Positions 21,053-32,384 of a stretch of 64,000 bases of DNA are shown in pieces. Both the position numbers and the translations under genes were made by a program. Origin of the DNA: Arctopsyche grandis (taxonomy: Eukaryota; Arthropoda; Insecta; Trichoptera; Hydropsychidae); the NCBI RefSeq assembly GCF_051622035.1, contig NC_135357.1, forward strand, positions 33,026,191 through 33,090,190, given 5' to 3'. The notes beneath the pieces are model-generated. The model was not told where the DNA came from and made no database searches. It was given only the letters and a program-made list of their open reading frames with translations. Position 1 is the stretch's first letter. Every line of letters starts with the position of its first letter.

Positions 21053-23388
21053 ATACATTCAATGTATAGGGAGAATAGGAGGCGCCAAAATTAAATTTAT
21101 AGAAAATCCCTTTACTGTAATAATCACAACTCGGCTAATGAAGAGAGACCAAACCATAATAACATTATATTTATTGACTCAACGTCATCCTGTGATTTGC
21201 AACAACACACTATAACTTTTGTTCTGACAGAAAGTATAGCCAGCGCTGTTCCACTAACAGTTATCACTACTAAAGTCTAACAACTTTTGAGAATTTTTCA
21301 GCATTTGCTCTTTCGAAAGATTTCTGGGGAACATAAATCCAAAATATATAGTGACTGCCGATTCTCATGCCGAACGCTTAGCTCTCACTAATGTTGTTAA
21401 GGATTTGGAGATGGATCTATGATTGGAGTTTTAATAGTGGATAGACAGATATTATATAGATTATTTAAAAATATAATTATTTCCAACTCATCCCATCTCA
21501 TGAAGCTGAAATAAACTTTATTATATTTAATAGTTCAGAGGTATGCAGAAAATACTTAGACTGGTTTAAACTTTTGTTTTCCATAAAAATATTGTTTATT
21601 TATGGTTCCAAACTGACTTAAATATCACGATTAGATTATAACCTTGTTTTCACATTGTTCTACCAGAACTTAAAATTGATACATAATTTTTTTATGTATC
21701 TTCATATTTTTTAAACTATGTACATATGTTTTTAACTTTTCTAAATAATTAATGTTTTACATATATTGTTTGTTTATAATGTTTTACCTTTATTACTTAT
21801 TTATATTGTTAAAAGCAATTTTTCTTAAGATGTGTAATTCTGTTATTCTCATAATTACATATATAACTTTAATATTAATCAGCTAATCACTAACCATATA
21901 AACTTTATCTCTTTTAATTAAAATAATTTAATAGTTCTAATCATTGTCTTTTACCTATTCTCTTGCGAAAAGTCCATTATCGATATTGTGTCTTAAAACT
22001 CATGAAAAGAATTCACCGAAGAACGGAGATATCTGATTTTTTTTTATTTGGTGATTCTTCAATGATTCAATGTTGAAATCACTTATTTCATGTGTCTTTT
22101 TTGTGTTTTACATTAATGAATATATATTTTTTGTTACGATTGTTTTAAATGTTATTAAAATTATATTTTAATGCTTTTATATGAATAAATGCTATTCTGT
22201 TGCTTGAGTGGCCCATATATAAACCCAATTACCTGACTCTTATTTCAATTTAAAACCGAAAAATCAAGGTGGACGAGAAATGGTCAAGCATCAAAAAAAA
22301 AAAAAAAATAGCCAATGTCTGGGAATTCCGAGTCATATTGTATTTACACAATCAATCATAAATTGGGATTTATTTCAGTGAATTAAGATTTCGAAACATA
22401 CTTAAGTAATTATAACTCTATAAAATTGCATTATGATACAGTTATTTTCTTTCTTAAATATAACATGTAAATTAAAAAGCAGAAATAGTAGATTGTAAGC
22501 AGAATATACTATGATGACAATTCACATGTGTGTAGCGGCTGGCGAGCTTTTCTGAAATAAAATTATTTTGTGGAGCGAATAGCTTGTTACAGGGACGAGG
22601 AAGAAATGATAAAAATTATAACCATTATTCTCAAATGCTTATATTATATTTTCCAAATAGCAGTTTTGTGTAAACAAGATTTAGGTAGACAAGTTTTGAA
22701 ATTTTGAAAGGAGTATCTATACAATCAGAATGATATTTGACAGTTTAGATTTGAATAAGATGTGTGATTGTAGAGTGTTGAAACAATAAAGGTTTTATTA
22801 GTTTATTTAAGATATAGCCAAGCTTAATAACTAATTATATTCAATCACACAAATAATAATGTATTAATATATACACATACATTCACATATGTACATAGAT
22901 ACATACACACTGTTTGAGGTGTTACCTTACAGCTACCATAAGTTTATCAATATTACAAGTATATTTGTAATTTCATCTGGCAGCTTATTATAAGTAACAA
23001 CACTTCCATATATACGTTTTTCCTACTCTTATTTAATTTTAAATTCTGTGATTTATTGCTAGTTTTGCGGGAAGCATTCTCTTCGTCAGAATAAACAACA
23101 CCGTCACTGTTGCACTCGCCTTCCCCCATACCTCTAATAAAATATCTATCGAAATACCTAGGTAACATTTTCTTATCTAACTTATAAATAAAAACCGACA
23201 TATATATTTTCAGAGTATCATCAAATTTATTAAATACTTTAACACGGATCTTATACTTATATACCTATTTATGTGCATCTAAGATACTCTTCGTGGCTCT
23301 ATTCTGTAATGTTTGTAGCCTATCTTAGCCTAGCCTACAGAAAAGATCCACAACACATAAAATGTGGTCGGACAATTGCATTATATAT
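21053..23388. repeat. Right copy of the ~2 kb segmental duplication
   Basis: Direct repeat of 1-2008, beginning ATACATTCAATGTATAGGG. It contains about 155 bases (near 21398-21552) missing from the left copy, and at about 22870-23062 simple-repeat-rich DNA where the left copy has a GC-richer 67-base piece (1681-1747). No gene recognised. Confidence 0.85.
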
Positions 23389-23665
23389 TATGATACATTA
23401 ATACGAGGCCAATTTATTGTTCAGAAATTCCACTAGGCCAAGCCAATGTTGGCCTCATGTTAATAGTTTTGTAATAGGCGTTCCGAGACAATTCACGAGA
23501 CCAATATTGTCTTGGCTAAGTGGAATGCTTTAGCAAATTCGTCTCGTGTGAATTCAGTATTAGATCCATTTGTATCTTAGATTTATTTGTGCATATATGT
23601 ACATACATACTGTTTACATAGGTTGTCAGATTTCATGGAAGTCATACTGGGATACCCCCCAAAAA
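23389..23665. repeat. Dispersed module, inverted copy at 47972-48240
   Basis: TGATACATTAATACGAGGCC through GGGATACCCCCC recurs inverted downstream of zinc-finger copy E, ending at a poly-G run. It is non-coding and belongs to the far 3' side of the D/E module class. Confidence 0.8.
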
Positions 23666-24329
23666 AAAATCAGATCTTTGACTTTTCTATAGATATATTT
23701 TCAATCGAAGTAATAATATTTAGAATATCTATAATTGATTTTTTGCCGTAAATGAAAAGTGCTACAATTACAATGAAGAAACCAAAGTGGACTTCACTGA
23801 GAGTATTAGTGAAAAAATCTAATAAGGTTTTTGGTGCTTTTTCTTCAACTTAAAAAAAGCTTTTTCAACTAAAAAGTAGCTTTAGAGTGCGTTCTATTTC
23901 AGGTAATAGTGATAGCCACCTAGTTTTTGAATGGGAGAGTAGATTTTTATATTCAATATATTAGCAAAATCACAGAAATCTAGTCTTTCTGTTCTGTGTC
24001 TACTCCGCGTCTGCGTGTGAGAAAATTATCGATTCAAGACAAATTGATTGATGCCTGACACACATTTTTTGTCTCCCTTCTACACATACATAGTTCTCCA
24101 AAAAGTATAAGACAGATAAATAGTTCATTGTTGAATATTGCTGCAGTGTTCACCAGACATCGACTTATCGTTTGTGTTAATTCCGAGTTAAAAACTTCCG
24201 AAGTAATTTAAAAAGTAGTAAACCGGGACATTTGGGCGTCCCGTGAGGTTTGTTCGGGACACCTGGACAAGAGACTTAAAACTTGTGACAATCCCGATTA
24301 ATCGGGACGCCTGACGACCCTAGCCATAA
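23666..24329. other. Unassigned spacer between duplicated block and hAT relic
   Basis: AT-rich with no supported frame. It is missing from the corresponding place next to copy E, so it is either specific to D or deleted from E. It may be the interior of a decayed hAT element whose end lies at 24570. Confidence 0.4.
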
Positions 24330-24570
24330 TGGAATTGATAATTTTAATCACTAATTCCATTACTTTTTCAATTTTTTTCTGGAAATGTCACCACACAAAG
24401 CGCTTCTTGATGAATGACGCATTTGTAAGCAAGTACGTCGTGATTAATTTTTCATTTTTAAAATCGCAACAAACCCTTTTCTTAAGCCGGCCATGCTTTT
24501 CGCCCCATCTGTTGAAATTGCTACAATTTTAGAGCACTTTGGCCAAAGAGCCGCGGTTTGCCGACCCCTG
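24330..24570 (-). pseudogene. hAT transposase relic with terminal repeat
   Basis: The minus strand encodes VAISTDGAKSMAGLRKGFVA (about 24520-24460) and, after a frameshift, YKCVIHQEALC (about 24425-24390). These match the TDGA and HCIIHQEALC blocks of GTF2IRD2/ZBED-like hAT transposases. The relic ends in a CAGGGGTCGGCAAACC-type hAT terminus at 24570, joined to CTTAGGAT. Only the region around the second catalytic block remains, and it is frameshifted, so it is dead. Confidence 0.7.
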
Positions 24571-24838
24571 GCTTAGGATGATGAAGAATGTTTGCCAAAA
24601 TTATCTCAATTTCATCCAATAAATAAAAATTATAACATTTAAAATAAAAAAAAACAAGTAAGCCAACTAATAGATCTGTGTATTTAATTTTCAATTATAA
24701 TTTCTCTTAAAATTATTTAAATAAACTGCAATGAGAAGAAATTTCATGAGATGGGGGCACCAGAAACACCATGGCACGCATGCAGCCAAAATGTAAAAAT
24801 TTTAACAGTACAAAGTATAATGACAATTTTTTATAAAC
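24571..24838. repeat. 3' flank of zinc-finger module D
   Basis: Shared with 10706-10967 (B), about 16020-16213 (C) and, inverted, 5215-5432 and 47672-47930. Confidence 0.75.
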
Positions 24839-26107
24839 CTACTTTTTTATATCTATCCCAGTATGCAATTTTTTATGTGTCTCGAGGCTAGATTTTTGAA
24901 TAAATGATGTTAGACAAATTTCACACTTGTAAGGCTTTTCCCTCGTGTGAGATCTCAAATGTGACACAAGATCATTTTTACTAACATATGATTTTAAACA
25001 AATGTCACATTTGTGTAGTTTTATCTCAGCATGCAATTTTATATGTCGCTTGAGGTTAGATTTTTGAGAAAATGATTTTAAACAAATGTCACATTTGTGT
25101 GGTTTTATCCCAGCATGCATTTCTTTATGTCTGTCGAGACTAGATTTTAGAGTATATGGTTTTAGACAAATTTCACATTTGTGTAGTATTATCCCAGCAT
25201 GCATTCTTTTATGTGTCTCGAGGCTAGATTTTCGAATAAATGATTTTAAACAAATGCCACATTTGTGTGGTTTTATCCCAGTATGCAATGTTATGTGTTG
25301 CTTGAGGGTATATTTAGCAGTAAATGATTTTAAACAAATTTCACACTTGTAAGGCTTTTCATCCGTGTGAGTTTTTAAATGTCCGACAAGTGTACTTTTT
25401 CGAAGAAATGATTTTAAACAAATGTCACATATGTGTGGTTTTATCCCAGTATGTAATTGTTTATGATTGTTGAGGTTAGATTTATTAGAAACTGATTTTA
25501 AACAAATTTCACACTTGTAAGGCTTTTCCCCCGTGTGAGTTCTTAAATGTGTGACAAGTCTACATTTTCGAAGAAATGATTTTAAACAAATATCACATTT
25601 GAACAGGTTTTCTCCTGTATGTGATCTTTTGCTTAACACAAGTTCGGATTTATTGGGAAATGGCTTTAGATAAATTTCACTATTCTTTCGGTGAATTGTT
25701 GGTAGTGAAGGCTCATCGTCCCATATTAAATCTTCCAATAAAACTTCTTCAGTCTTGGTCTTCAAGCAATCATCTAACCTCAGTTGAGACTTTTCGTTGC
25801 TTCGAAAACAAGCCTTTCGAAAGCTGATCAATAATTCCAGATTGGTTTTACACGAAAGGCACACCGTATCTGGCAATCCATCGCTTCTTTTAACCTGCAG
25901 ATGAAAAAAGTAGGATCGAGCGGTGAGAAGAGTTAACCACAATAATTATAACCACAATAATTATAACCTATAAGCAGCACCGACCTGAATGTGACAGCAG
26001 GTCCGAATGCGTTGCTCCAGACGCTCTGGATGAGGACCTGGTGTGGAGCTGAAGATGGAGACGGAAGATTCGGCCGGAGCTGGTCCAAGACAAAGCCTGC
26101 ACTCCAT
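24839..26107 (-). CDS. ZAD-C2H2 zinc-finger protein, copy D (9 fingers)
   Basis: Exon 1 is 26107-25985, the intron 25984-25895 (with a short duplicated ATAATTATAACC), and exon 2 25894-24839, giving 392 aa. The ZAD cysteines C3, C6, C53 and C56 are present. The degenerate finger reads EIYLKPF, so it has lost a further cysteine. Nine fingers follow (about 139-391), and some linkers are diverged (TDEKPYKC, TREKPYKC). The C-terminal four fingers are nearly identical to those of copy E. The usual upstream minisatellite is absent: 40 bases before the ATG the sequence enters the long inverted-repeat element at 26150. The frame is intact, but expression is doubtful without its promoter block. Confidence 0.82.
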
Positions 26108-26149
26108 CGACTCGATTGGTCGACCAGTGTTACTCGCCACTGCGTCAAT

Positions 26150-26977
26150 TGGCAGCGTTAACACTAGCGGTGGATACCGCGGTATTTGACGGCGTGGAAA
26201 CATACAGCGTGTTCCAATTTTTCACCAATCCGCGAGCCGCACGACGCCCCTCCATAGCTCGCGCAGTACCCCTAGGATTGCCTTGGGGGGATGTCGTCGA
26301 TATTTCAGGGAGCGTGTCGCCAACATATTTACGACATTGCTCGGCTCATTACTTTATTCAATTATCTTTCTATTTACCCGGCTTCGCTCGGTATTTGTAA
26401 TATAAACCGCTTAAACATGGCCAATCTAATGTGGCAGCTCCCCAGGTACAAGGTGTGATACCGCTTCTTCTGTCATATCAAAATGCAGTGCATAACCATC
26501 ACCTCATAACCACTTTATTGTTCAATTATCGTACTCTACTCATAACTGGTCATCTAAACACGCAACTTTTATTGTTCGCAGCACACCCACAACACAGCCT
26601 TCTACGAATCGAAACTCCAAGCGAGATGACATGACTAAACTACAAATATCAAAATGTCAATATTGAAGTACCTACCTAGTTCGTTTTGTGACCCTCATTT
26701 ATTAAAAAATGTTGCTAATTTATTGAAAAATGTGATTTTCAGGAAAGAGTTGAAAAAAATAGAGCAATCTAAAAGGTCGGGCTGCGGAGCTGATGAGATA
26801 TATATATATATATATATATACCATCATCCTCGACATTTCACGAACTGAGCTTTTTGGCCAACGTAGAAAAACCCGTGCTGACTATGGTAATCATCTTGAT
26901 TATATTACTACTTTTGGAAAATAATTTATTTATTAGGTACTATTCGACCACATCAACTTTAGTCTCGGCCCGATGAT
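26150..26977 (+). repeat. Left inverted arm
   Basis: Inverted copy of 29270-30095. It contains 26798-26821 (TA)n. Short frames in it appear in both arms and are not credible genes. Confidence 0.9.
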
Positions 26978-27655
26978 AGTAATTCGACAATGGACTGAAA
27001 ACAACATTAAACACCATGAAGATGGCATGAGGGCGAAATCAGACAGCGGTGAATGTGGGACGTGGTTTTTTTAGATACATATTAGAAAAAACGTGGCATT
27101 CATCGAACGCGTACATGGGATAGTTTAGAATTTTATAAAGAAAATAAGAAACTTTTGAATCAAATTAGCAGTGTATAAATAAATATAGCAACAGAGGTGA
27201 TGAAATTGAGTGAGAATGAAGATGATTAAATTCAACAATTAATTTTTAAGCGCACTTTTTAAGTTCCTAACTACATATGTATATTCCGGTTATTATAAAA
27301 GTGGAATAAGTCATATAATATTTCCTTTGAGATAATTGGACTTTTGTGTAAATTTGTTTTAAAAATTATTGTGATACCTTAGCCTTATGGGGGTCTACGT
27401 GACGAGCCAGAATCTGATATTACCGAAAACGCAAAGATCGAAAATCGAAAGATCTTAAGTCGAAATATCAAAAAAAGAGGGTGCATGGTAAACGGTACAT
27501 ACTCACTGTATGACCGGCCTTATAGATATAATCTTTTCCCGCACAATTATAAAGAAAATTGTAAAATAAACATTTTTTTGTTAAATGTTCTCTTTTTTTG
27601 TCCATGACACTTGGCAACCCTAGCTTATGGTGATTTTCGATGATAGTGCGATATA
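26978..27655. other. Interior spacer with Harbinger-like terminus at 27031
   Basis: GGGCGAAATCAGACAGCGG at 27031, followed by TTTTTTTAGATA, matches the ends of the Harbinger-type elements at 40117 and 56527. No matching right end was found within the interior. The rest is AT-rich with no frame. Confidence 0.5.
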
Positions 27656-27783
27656 ACTAGAGGTAGGATAGTCACAGTGCTATACATTGTTGTAAATCCT
27701 TTGTAAAAAAGGTTCCGCAAACCTTTAACAATGCATTTACAACCTTTGAACAATACGCGGCGCCTTCTGGGTCCGGTGACTAG
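27656..27783 (-). mobile_element. Small dispersed element, inverted copy
   Basis: Reverse-complement relative of 15731-15865, from ACTAGAGGTAGGATAG to CCGGTGACTA. Confidence 0.75.
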
Positions 27784-28039
27784 ATATAACCATGTCTTTG
27801 AATATATCTATATAAATATAATGTAGCATAGCAATATGAAAAATTATTACGGTAAATAATAATTACGGATCACAAATGAAATTATTTTATTTAAAAAAAT
27901 CAATATAATACAAATATACATAAAAAAGAATAACAAAGATAGTAAAAAAATAAAAAGCAAGAAAGAAATATGTATAGTAAAAAAACAAGTAAATAATAAT
28001 GATAATTATATCGGTTGACCTACCACGGTGTCTACAAGG
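27784..28039. other. AT-rich interior spacer
   Basis: Nothing recognised beyond A/T-rich low-complexity sequence. Confidence 0.5.
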
Positions 28040-28537
28040 TTACAAGGCTGTTCTTCTTTTCTCATCGAAGAAATACTGTCGAAACTCGTCTCTGACTGTT
28101 TTTGCATCTGACTTAGCATTTCGATTAAAAGAAGTGGAAAGGCTAGTTATTGTGTCTTTGTCTTCTTCTAATGCAATATCATCAGCTACTAATACATATG
28201 GAAAATTCGTCGTGGTGTTGGGCAATGGACATGGCTCTGGCAAATTTAATTTGCGTTGTTCATAGAGTTCCCAAAATTTCGTATAGAATAAAACTCCACC
28301 ATCTGAGATTTTTCCGTTTGTTCCTACATCAATCATGATGAACTCTTTTCTCGCATTAACCAAAGCCATGAGGACAATGCTATAAAAGCCTTTATAATTG
28401 TAGTATGAGGGACCTGAAATTCGAGGTTTAATAATTTCAATGTGTTTGCCATCTAGACTTCCAATGCATCTGGGGAAATTGTAAAGTTTTCCAAATTCAT
28501 TTGCGATTTCGATTCATTCTGCATCTGTTGTTGGCAT
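28040..28537 (-). pseudogene. PIF/Harbinger transposase relic with internal deletion
   Basis: The exon starts after a TTTTTCAG acceptor at 28537 with MPTTDAE, then a TGA (28516-28514) where the family has a tryptophan codon. It continues with NFPRCIGSLDGKH, GTNGKISDGG and FPYVLVADDIAL: the first two catalytic aspartate blocks of Harbinger/HARBI1 DDE transposases. Directly after, the sequence jumps to NRNAKSDAKTVRDEFRQYF, which resembles the family's extreme C-terminus. The third catalytic residue (Glu, in the FNYRLSRAR…VE region) is thus deleted. The 5' exons are also absent. Dead transposase, deletion derivative. Confidence 0.78.
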
Positions 28538-28572
28538 CTGAAAAATTTTAAATTAATTTTTTTTTTTTTCAG

Positions 28573-29079
28573 GAAGATTATTCTCAACAACACCAAAATG
28601 AAGTAGTACAAAAAGAGTCTTTGATATATTCGTCTCTTAATGATGACGATGAAGGTCCAATGCCGAAAATAACAAAGAATAGGCCGAACAAAAAAAATGA
28701 GCTGCTTGCACAAGCATGCACTATACTGTCTCGGCCCATTGTTGAATTTCCCCAAGCTTCTTTCGATCTAATGTGTGCGTCCTGGATTGAGAGTTTAAAA
28801 GGCTTAAATCCGAAACTAAAATTAGATAAAGCACATGCCATAAACAATATAATATATGAAGCTCAAACGAAAAATTTGTATTATACTGAAATTAATAATT
28901 CATTATCTCTCACATCTTTATCAAACTCATCGCCACATGTTATCCACATACCCGAGAATACTAGCTTCAATTCACCCAAAATACAAGTAATAGAAGGGTT
29001 GGAACCATCAACACACATTACCAAACGTCCGCCAATTATCCACATTCCTAAAAATATTAAATACAATCCGGGTATATGA
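28573..29079 (+). CDS. Harbinger-associated second protein, C-terminal exon (BESS-like)
   Basis: This is an open exon of 168 codons after a strong polypyrimidine-AG acceptor at 28571-28572. FDLMCASWIESLKGLNPKLK followed by LDKAHAINNIIYEA resembles the BESS motif that accompanies MADF DNA-binding domains in the second ORF of PIF/Harbinger elements. The MADF part is absent. It is divergent from the transposase relic, and the two acceptor sites lie only about 30 bases apart, so a central deletion has removed the 5' halves of both genes. Probably a remnant, though no stop interrupts it. The family call is by resemblance only. Confidence 0.5.
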   Translation, partial: EDYSQQHQNEVVQKESLIYSSLNDDDEGPMPKITKNRPNKKNELLAQACTILSRPIVEFPQASFDLMCASWIESLKGLNPKLKLDKAHAINNIIYEAQTKNLYYTEINNSLSLTSLSNSSPHVIHIPENTSFNSPKIQVIEGLEPSTHITKRPPIIHIPKNIKYNPGI

Positions 29080-29269
29080 ATAACAGAACAACATCACACA
29101 TAAACATAATCATCTAGTCATCATTTATTTTTTACATACCTCCTTTATTATTGTATTTCATTATAATTTGTTTTTTTGTTTATGTAAAATGTTTACTATA
29201 TAATAAGTAATATAAATAAAGTTTTTATATTACTTTGGTTTTTATTTTTACCTTTATATACTTCTTGAT

Positions 29270-30095
29270 CATCGGGCCGAGACTTAAGTTGATGTGATCG
29301 AATAGTACCTAATAAATAAATTATTTTCTAAAAGTAGTAATATAATCAAGATGATTACCATAGTCAGCACGGGTTTTTCTACGTTGGCCAAAAAGCTCAG
29401 TTCGTGAAATGTCGAGGATGATGGTATATATATATATATATATATATCTCATCAGCTCCGCAGCCCGACCTTTTAGATTGCTCTATTTTTTTCAACTCTT
29501 TCCTGAAAATCACATTTTTCAATAAATTAGCAACATTTTTTAATAAATGAGGGTCACAAAACGAACTAGGTAGGTACTTCAATATTGACATTTTGATATT
29601 TGTAGTTTAGTCATGTCATCTCGCTTGGAGTTTCGATTCGTAGAAGGCTGTGTTGTGGGTGTGCTGCGAACAATAAAAGTTGCGTGTTTAGATGACCAGT
29701 TATGAGTAGAGTACGATAATTGAACAATAAAGTGGTTATGAGGTGATGGTTATGCACTGCATTTTGTTATGACAGAAGAAGCGGTATCACACCTTGTACC
29801 TGGGGAGCTGCCACATTAGATTGGCCATGTTTAAGCGGTTTATATTACAAATACCGAGCGAAGCCGGGTAAATAGAAAGATAATTGAATAAAGTAATGAG
29901 CCGAGCAATGTCGTAAATATGTTGGCGACACGCTCCCTGAAATATCGACGACATCCCCCCAAGGCAATCCTAGGGGTACTGCGCGAGCTATGGAGGGGCG
30001 TCGTGCGGCTCGCGGATTGGTGAAAAATTGGAACACGCTGTATGTTTCCACGCCGTCAAATACCGCGGTATCCACCGCTAGTGTTAACGCTGCCA
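29270..30095 (-). repeat. Right inverted arm
   Basis: Near-identical inverted copy of 26150-26977, including the (TA)n run at about 29426-29448. Confidence 0.9.
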
Positions 30096-30977
30096 TAGAA
30101 GCGATACGGAATTACCGAGCAAACCATCACTCGTGATACCAATTGAGTTAAAATAAAATTAATAAAGCGAATTATATAGTTTTTTGGCAAGTATTTGTTT
30201 ATAATATAATAATAAACAATGATTTAGATGACAATTGACGATAGAATTGAAAATAAAGTGCGTTTAGAAATATAAGAAAGAACCAATAATTAATAATGAA
30301 AACAAAAACCATAATATATGGGCAGAATTGATAGAGTGCGTGAAGATAGACGTATAAGCCTACATGCGTAGGTAAGCATAGACATATGTATACAAATGAA
30401 CATGCATCAATAATTATAAACAAAGATATAGAACTATCGTTCAAATAATAATCATTGATGGTAGTAAATGAATCTGAACATATATTAACAAAGTGAAATA
30501 TGGAATTAACCAGTTTATATTCTTTAACAATAATATTAATATTAAGACAGTAATTAATAATAGAAGTGAAACTATAGTTATAAATAGAGCAAAAAGTATG
30601 GAAGAAATTACAGTAAAAAATGTAATTGCATGTACAAGTATATGTAATTATAAATGAAGATATAGAATCAATTATCAAACAACAATTATTGATGATAGCA
30701 ATTGAATTGAAATAAGTATTAGTAAAATAAAATATGGAATTAGTTAGTGTATATTCTTTGATAATAATATTTATATTCAAATAATTATTATTAATAAAAG
30801 TGAAAATATAGTAAAAAATATGGTGGAAAATACAGTAAAAAATAAAGTAAGAAATGTAGATATAAAATATAGAGAAGAGAATAACAGGATCGGTAAATAT
30901 AATTATCACATAAAAGAGAAGGTAAGAAAAATATAAATAAAAAATTAGAATTGATTGCTTATTCATTGAAAAAATAT
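30096..30977. repeat. AT-rich region with ~240-bp imperfect tandem repeat
   Basis: Positions 30418-30655 and 30655-30890 are diverged direct copies (ATATAGAA(C/T), ATTGATGGTAG/ATTGATGATAG, AAATATGGAATTA(A/G), ATATTCTTT motifs). The 255-codon minus-strand frame across it is hydrophobic low-complexity (Ile/Tyr/Phe/Asn) and arises from base composition. It follows the LINE ORF1 on the minus strand, where an ORF2 would be expected, but no reverse transcriptase is present. Confidence 0.6.
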
Positions 30978-31892
30978 TTATATAATCTTTTTTAGGTCGT
31001 CCAAAGTCTTTATGTGTAGAATCTTTGAAGTGGAGTTTTTTCTTAAAAGTATGTTTGAATTTCTTACCCAGACGTATTGAAACCCCTTATCTTTAGCATA
31101 GGATTTTGTTTTGGTCAAAAGTTGTTTATTGGCAATGGTTAATTGATCATTTATGTAGATTTTGGTATTATCAACACCAACACCTATATCATTAACTGTG
31201 AGATTCTTGTGTTTACGGGTAGTCGCAACAAAGTCTTCTTTAATATATCTATTGATGAAGCTCACTACAAGTAGTTTATCCGAAGTGCGGGTGGGAACTC
31301 TTGTGATATAATTAATTTCTGATTTTGGAATATTACAATTTACAGTTTTGGAGATCGAGTCAAAAATATTAAAGACGTTTTCATTATTTTTATAAGGGAT
31401 TCCTTTTATTTCAACATTGTTGAGCCTTAATCTCTGTTCATTGCTTGCGATTTTATTTTGTAATACATCAACAATATTCTGAAGTGACTCGATGTCTTTC
31501 ACTTTATCCTCTACTGCACTTATCCTACTTTCGGCCTTAATAATCTTTGAACTGTTAAATTCACATGTTGCTTTGAGGTCGCTAATATCAGTTTTTATCG
31601 TTTTTATGTCCTCTGCAAGCGACGGCAGGCATGATATGTTACGTTTGATATCAAGGATCTCCTTAAGTAGTGTACCCAATGACGGCGAAGATGACTCGGT
31701 CAAAGACTGAGGACTTTGTGGATTACGGCATCGTGGACACTTCCATGTAGCCCTTTTAGTAGCTCCCAATCTATTGTAGCCGCCTTCAGTAATTTTGGCA
31801 CAATTAAAATCGTAATGCCTCTTACAATTAGCACATTGAACACCATTAGAAAATTGCGTTTCACAAGATGCACAACACTGCATGATTGCCAA
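30978..31892 (-). CDS. LINE ORF1 protein: PHD-type zinc finger, coiled coil, FP/L1-ORF1-like C-terminus
   Basis: The 304-aa protein has an N-terminal C4HC3 pattern (C7, C10, C20, C23, H26, C31, C52, C55) like the PHD fingers in ORF1 of insect CR1/Jockey-group LINEs. A heptad-rich coiled-coil region follows (about 70-150), then RLRLNNVEIKGIPYKNNENV and a basic C-terminal region related to the Baculo_FP / L1 ORF1 nucleic-acid-binding fold. It would act as the RNA-binding chaperone of the retrotransposon particle. The frame is intact but no reverse transcriptase ORF follows on the minus strand, so it is an orphaned or truncated LINE copy. Host-gene status is unlikely but not excluded. Confidence 0.72.
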   Translation of the reverse strand: MAIMQCCASCETQFSNGVQCANCKRHYDFNCAKITEGGYNRLGATKRATWKCPRCRNPQSPQSLTESSSPSLGTLLKEILDIKRNISCLPSLAEDIKTIKTDISDLKATCEFNSSKIIKAESRISAVEDKVKDIESLQNIVDVLQNKIASNEQRLRLNNVEIKGIPYKNNENVFNIFDSISKTVNCNIPKSEINYITRVPTRTSDKLLVVSFINRYIKEDFVATTRKHKNLTVNDIGVGVDNTKIYINDQLTIANKQLLTKTKSYAKDKGFQYVWVRNSNILLRKNSTSKILHIKTLDDLKKII

Positions 31893-32136
31893 ATTGAATT
31901 GAATATTTATTCATCTTCAGGCTTCATCTTCAAAATATGGACGGTATCTAAAAGTGAATTCGTCATTTTATAATGAACTTGTTACATCTCATCTACATAA
32001 ATAAATCGTCGGTAACATTATTTGTTTTATCATCGTTACATTATTTGGTTACCAAATAACGTCGGTAACATTATTTGGTAACATCTTTGTTACATTGTAA
32101 AACATTTTCTATATGTCATCTATATATTATAATATA
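31893..32136. other. Spacer with short repeated GGTAACATTATTTG motifs
   Basis: TCGGTAACATTATTTG occurs twice (about 32009 and 32060), with further TTACATTATTTGGTTACC variants forming a local palindrome. No gene. Confidence 0.5.
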
Positions 32137-32384
32137 CTAGCTGTATTACCCGGCTTCGCTCAGTGTTTATAATATAAACCGCTTAAACATGACTAAGCTA
32201 ATTTAATTAAAAAAAAAAAAAATTTAAAATAAATTTAAAAATTTAAAAAAAAAATAAAAAAAAAATAAAAAAAAAATCAAAAAAAAAAAATAAAAAAAAA
32301 AATCAAAAAAAAAATAAAAAAAAAATCAAAAAAAAATTTTTAAAAAAATCAAAAAAAAAAAATCTAAATTTTTTTTTGCCTTCT

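Larger units (their letters stand above)
26150..30095. mobile_element. 3.9-kb unit with ~0.8-kb inverted arms (long-TIR or foldback-like)
   Basis: Arms 26150-26977 and 29270-30095 are inverted copies with very few differences; even the internal (TA)n run and its flanks match. The outer ends read TGGCAGCGTTAACACTAGCG. No clear target duplication flanks them. Each arm contains a CCCGGCTTCGCTCGGTATTTG segment also found at 32150 and 62163. The centre holds a Harbinger-type terminus (27031), a small dispersed element (27656-27783), a decayed Harbinger transposase and a second Harbinger-associated frame. It could be a composite transposon or an inverted duplication; the ends alone do not decide. 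Confidence 0.7.

Noticed and set aside
26116-26400. 94-codon frame with VDTAVFDGVETYSVFQFF
   Set aside because: Duplicated exactly in the opposite arm (30096-29845) and crosses the element boundary; no family match.
30199-30966. 255-codon hydrophobic frame on the minus strand
   Set aside because: Ile/Tyr/Phe/Asn low complexity over an imperfect AT-rich tandem repeat; no membrane-protein features beyond composition.
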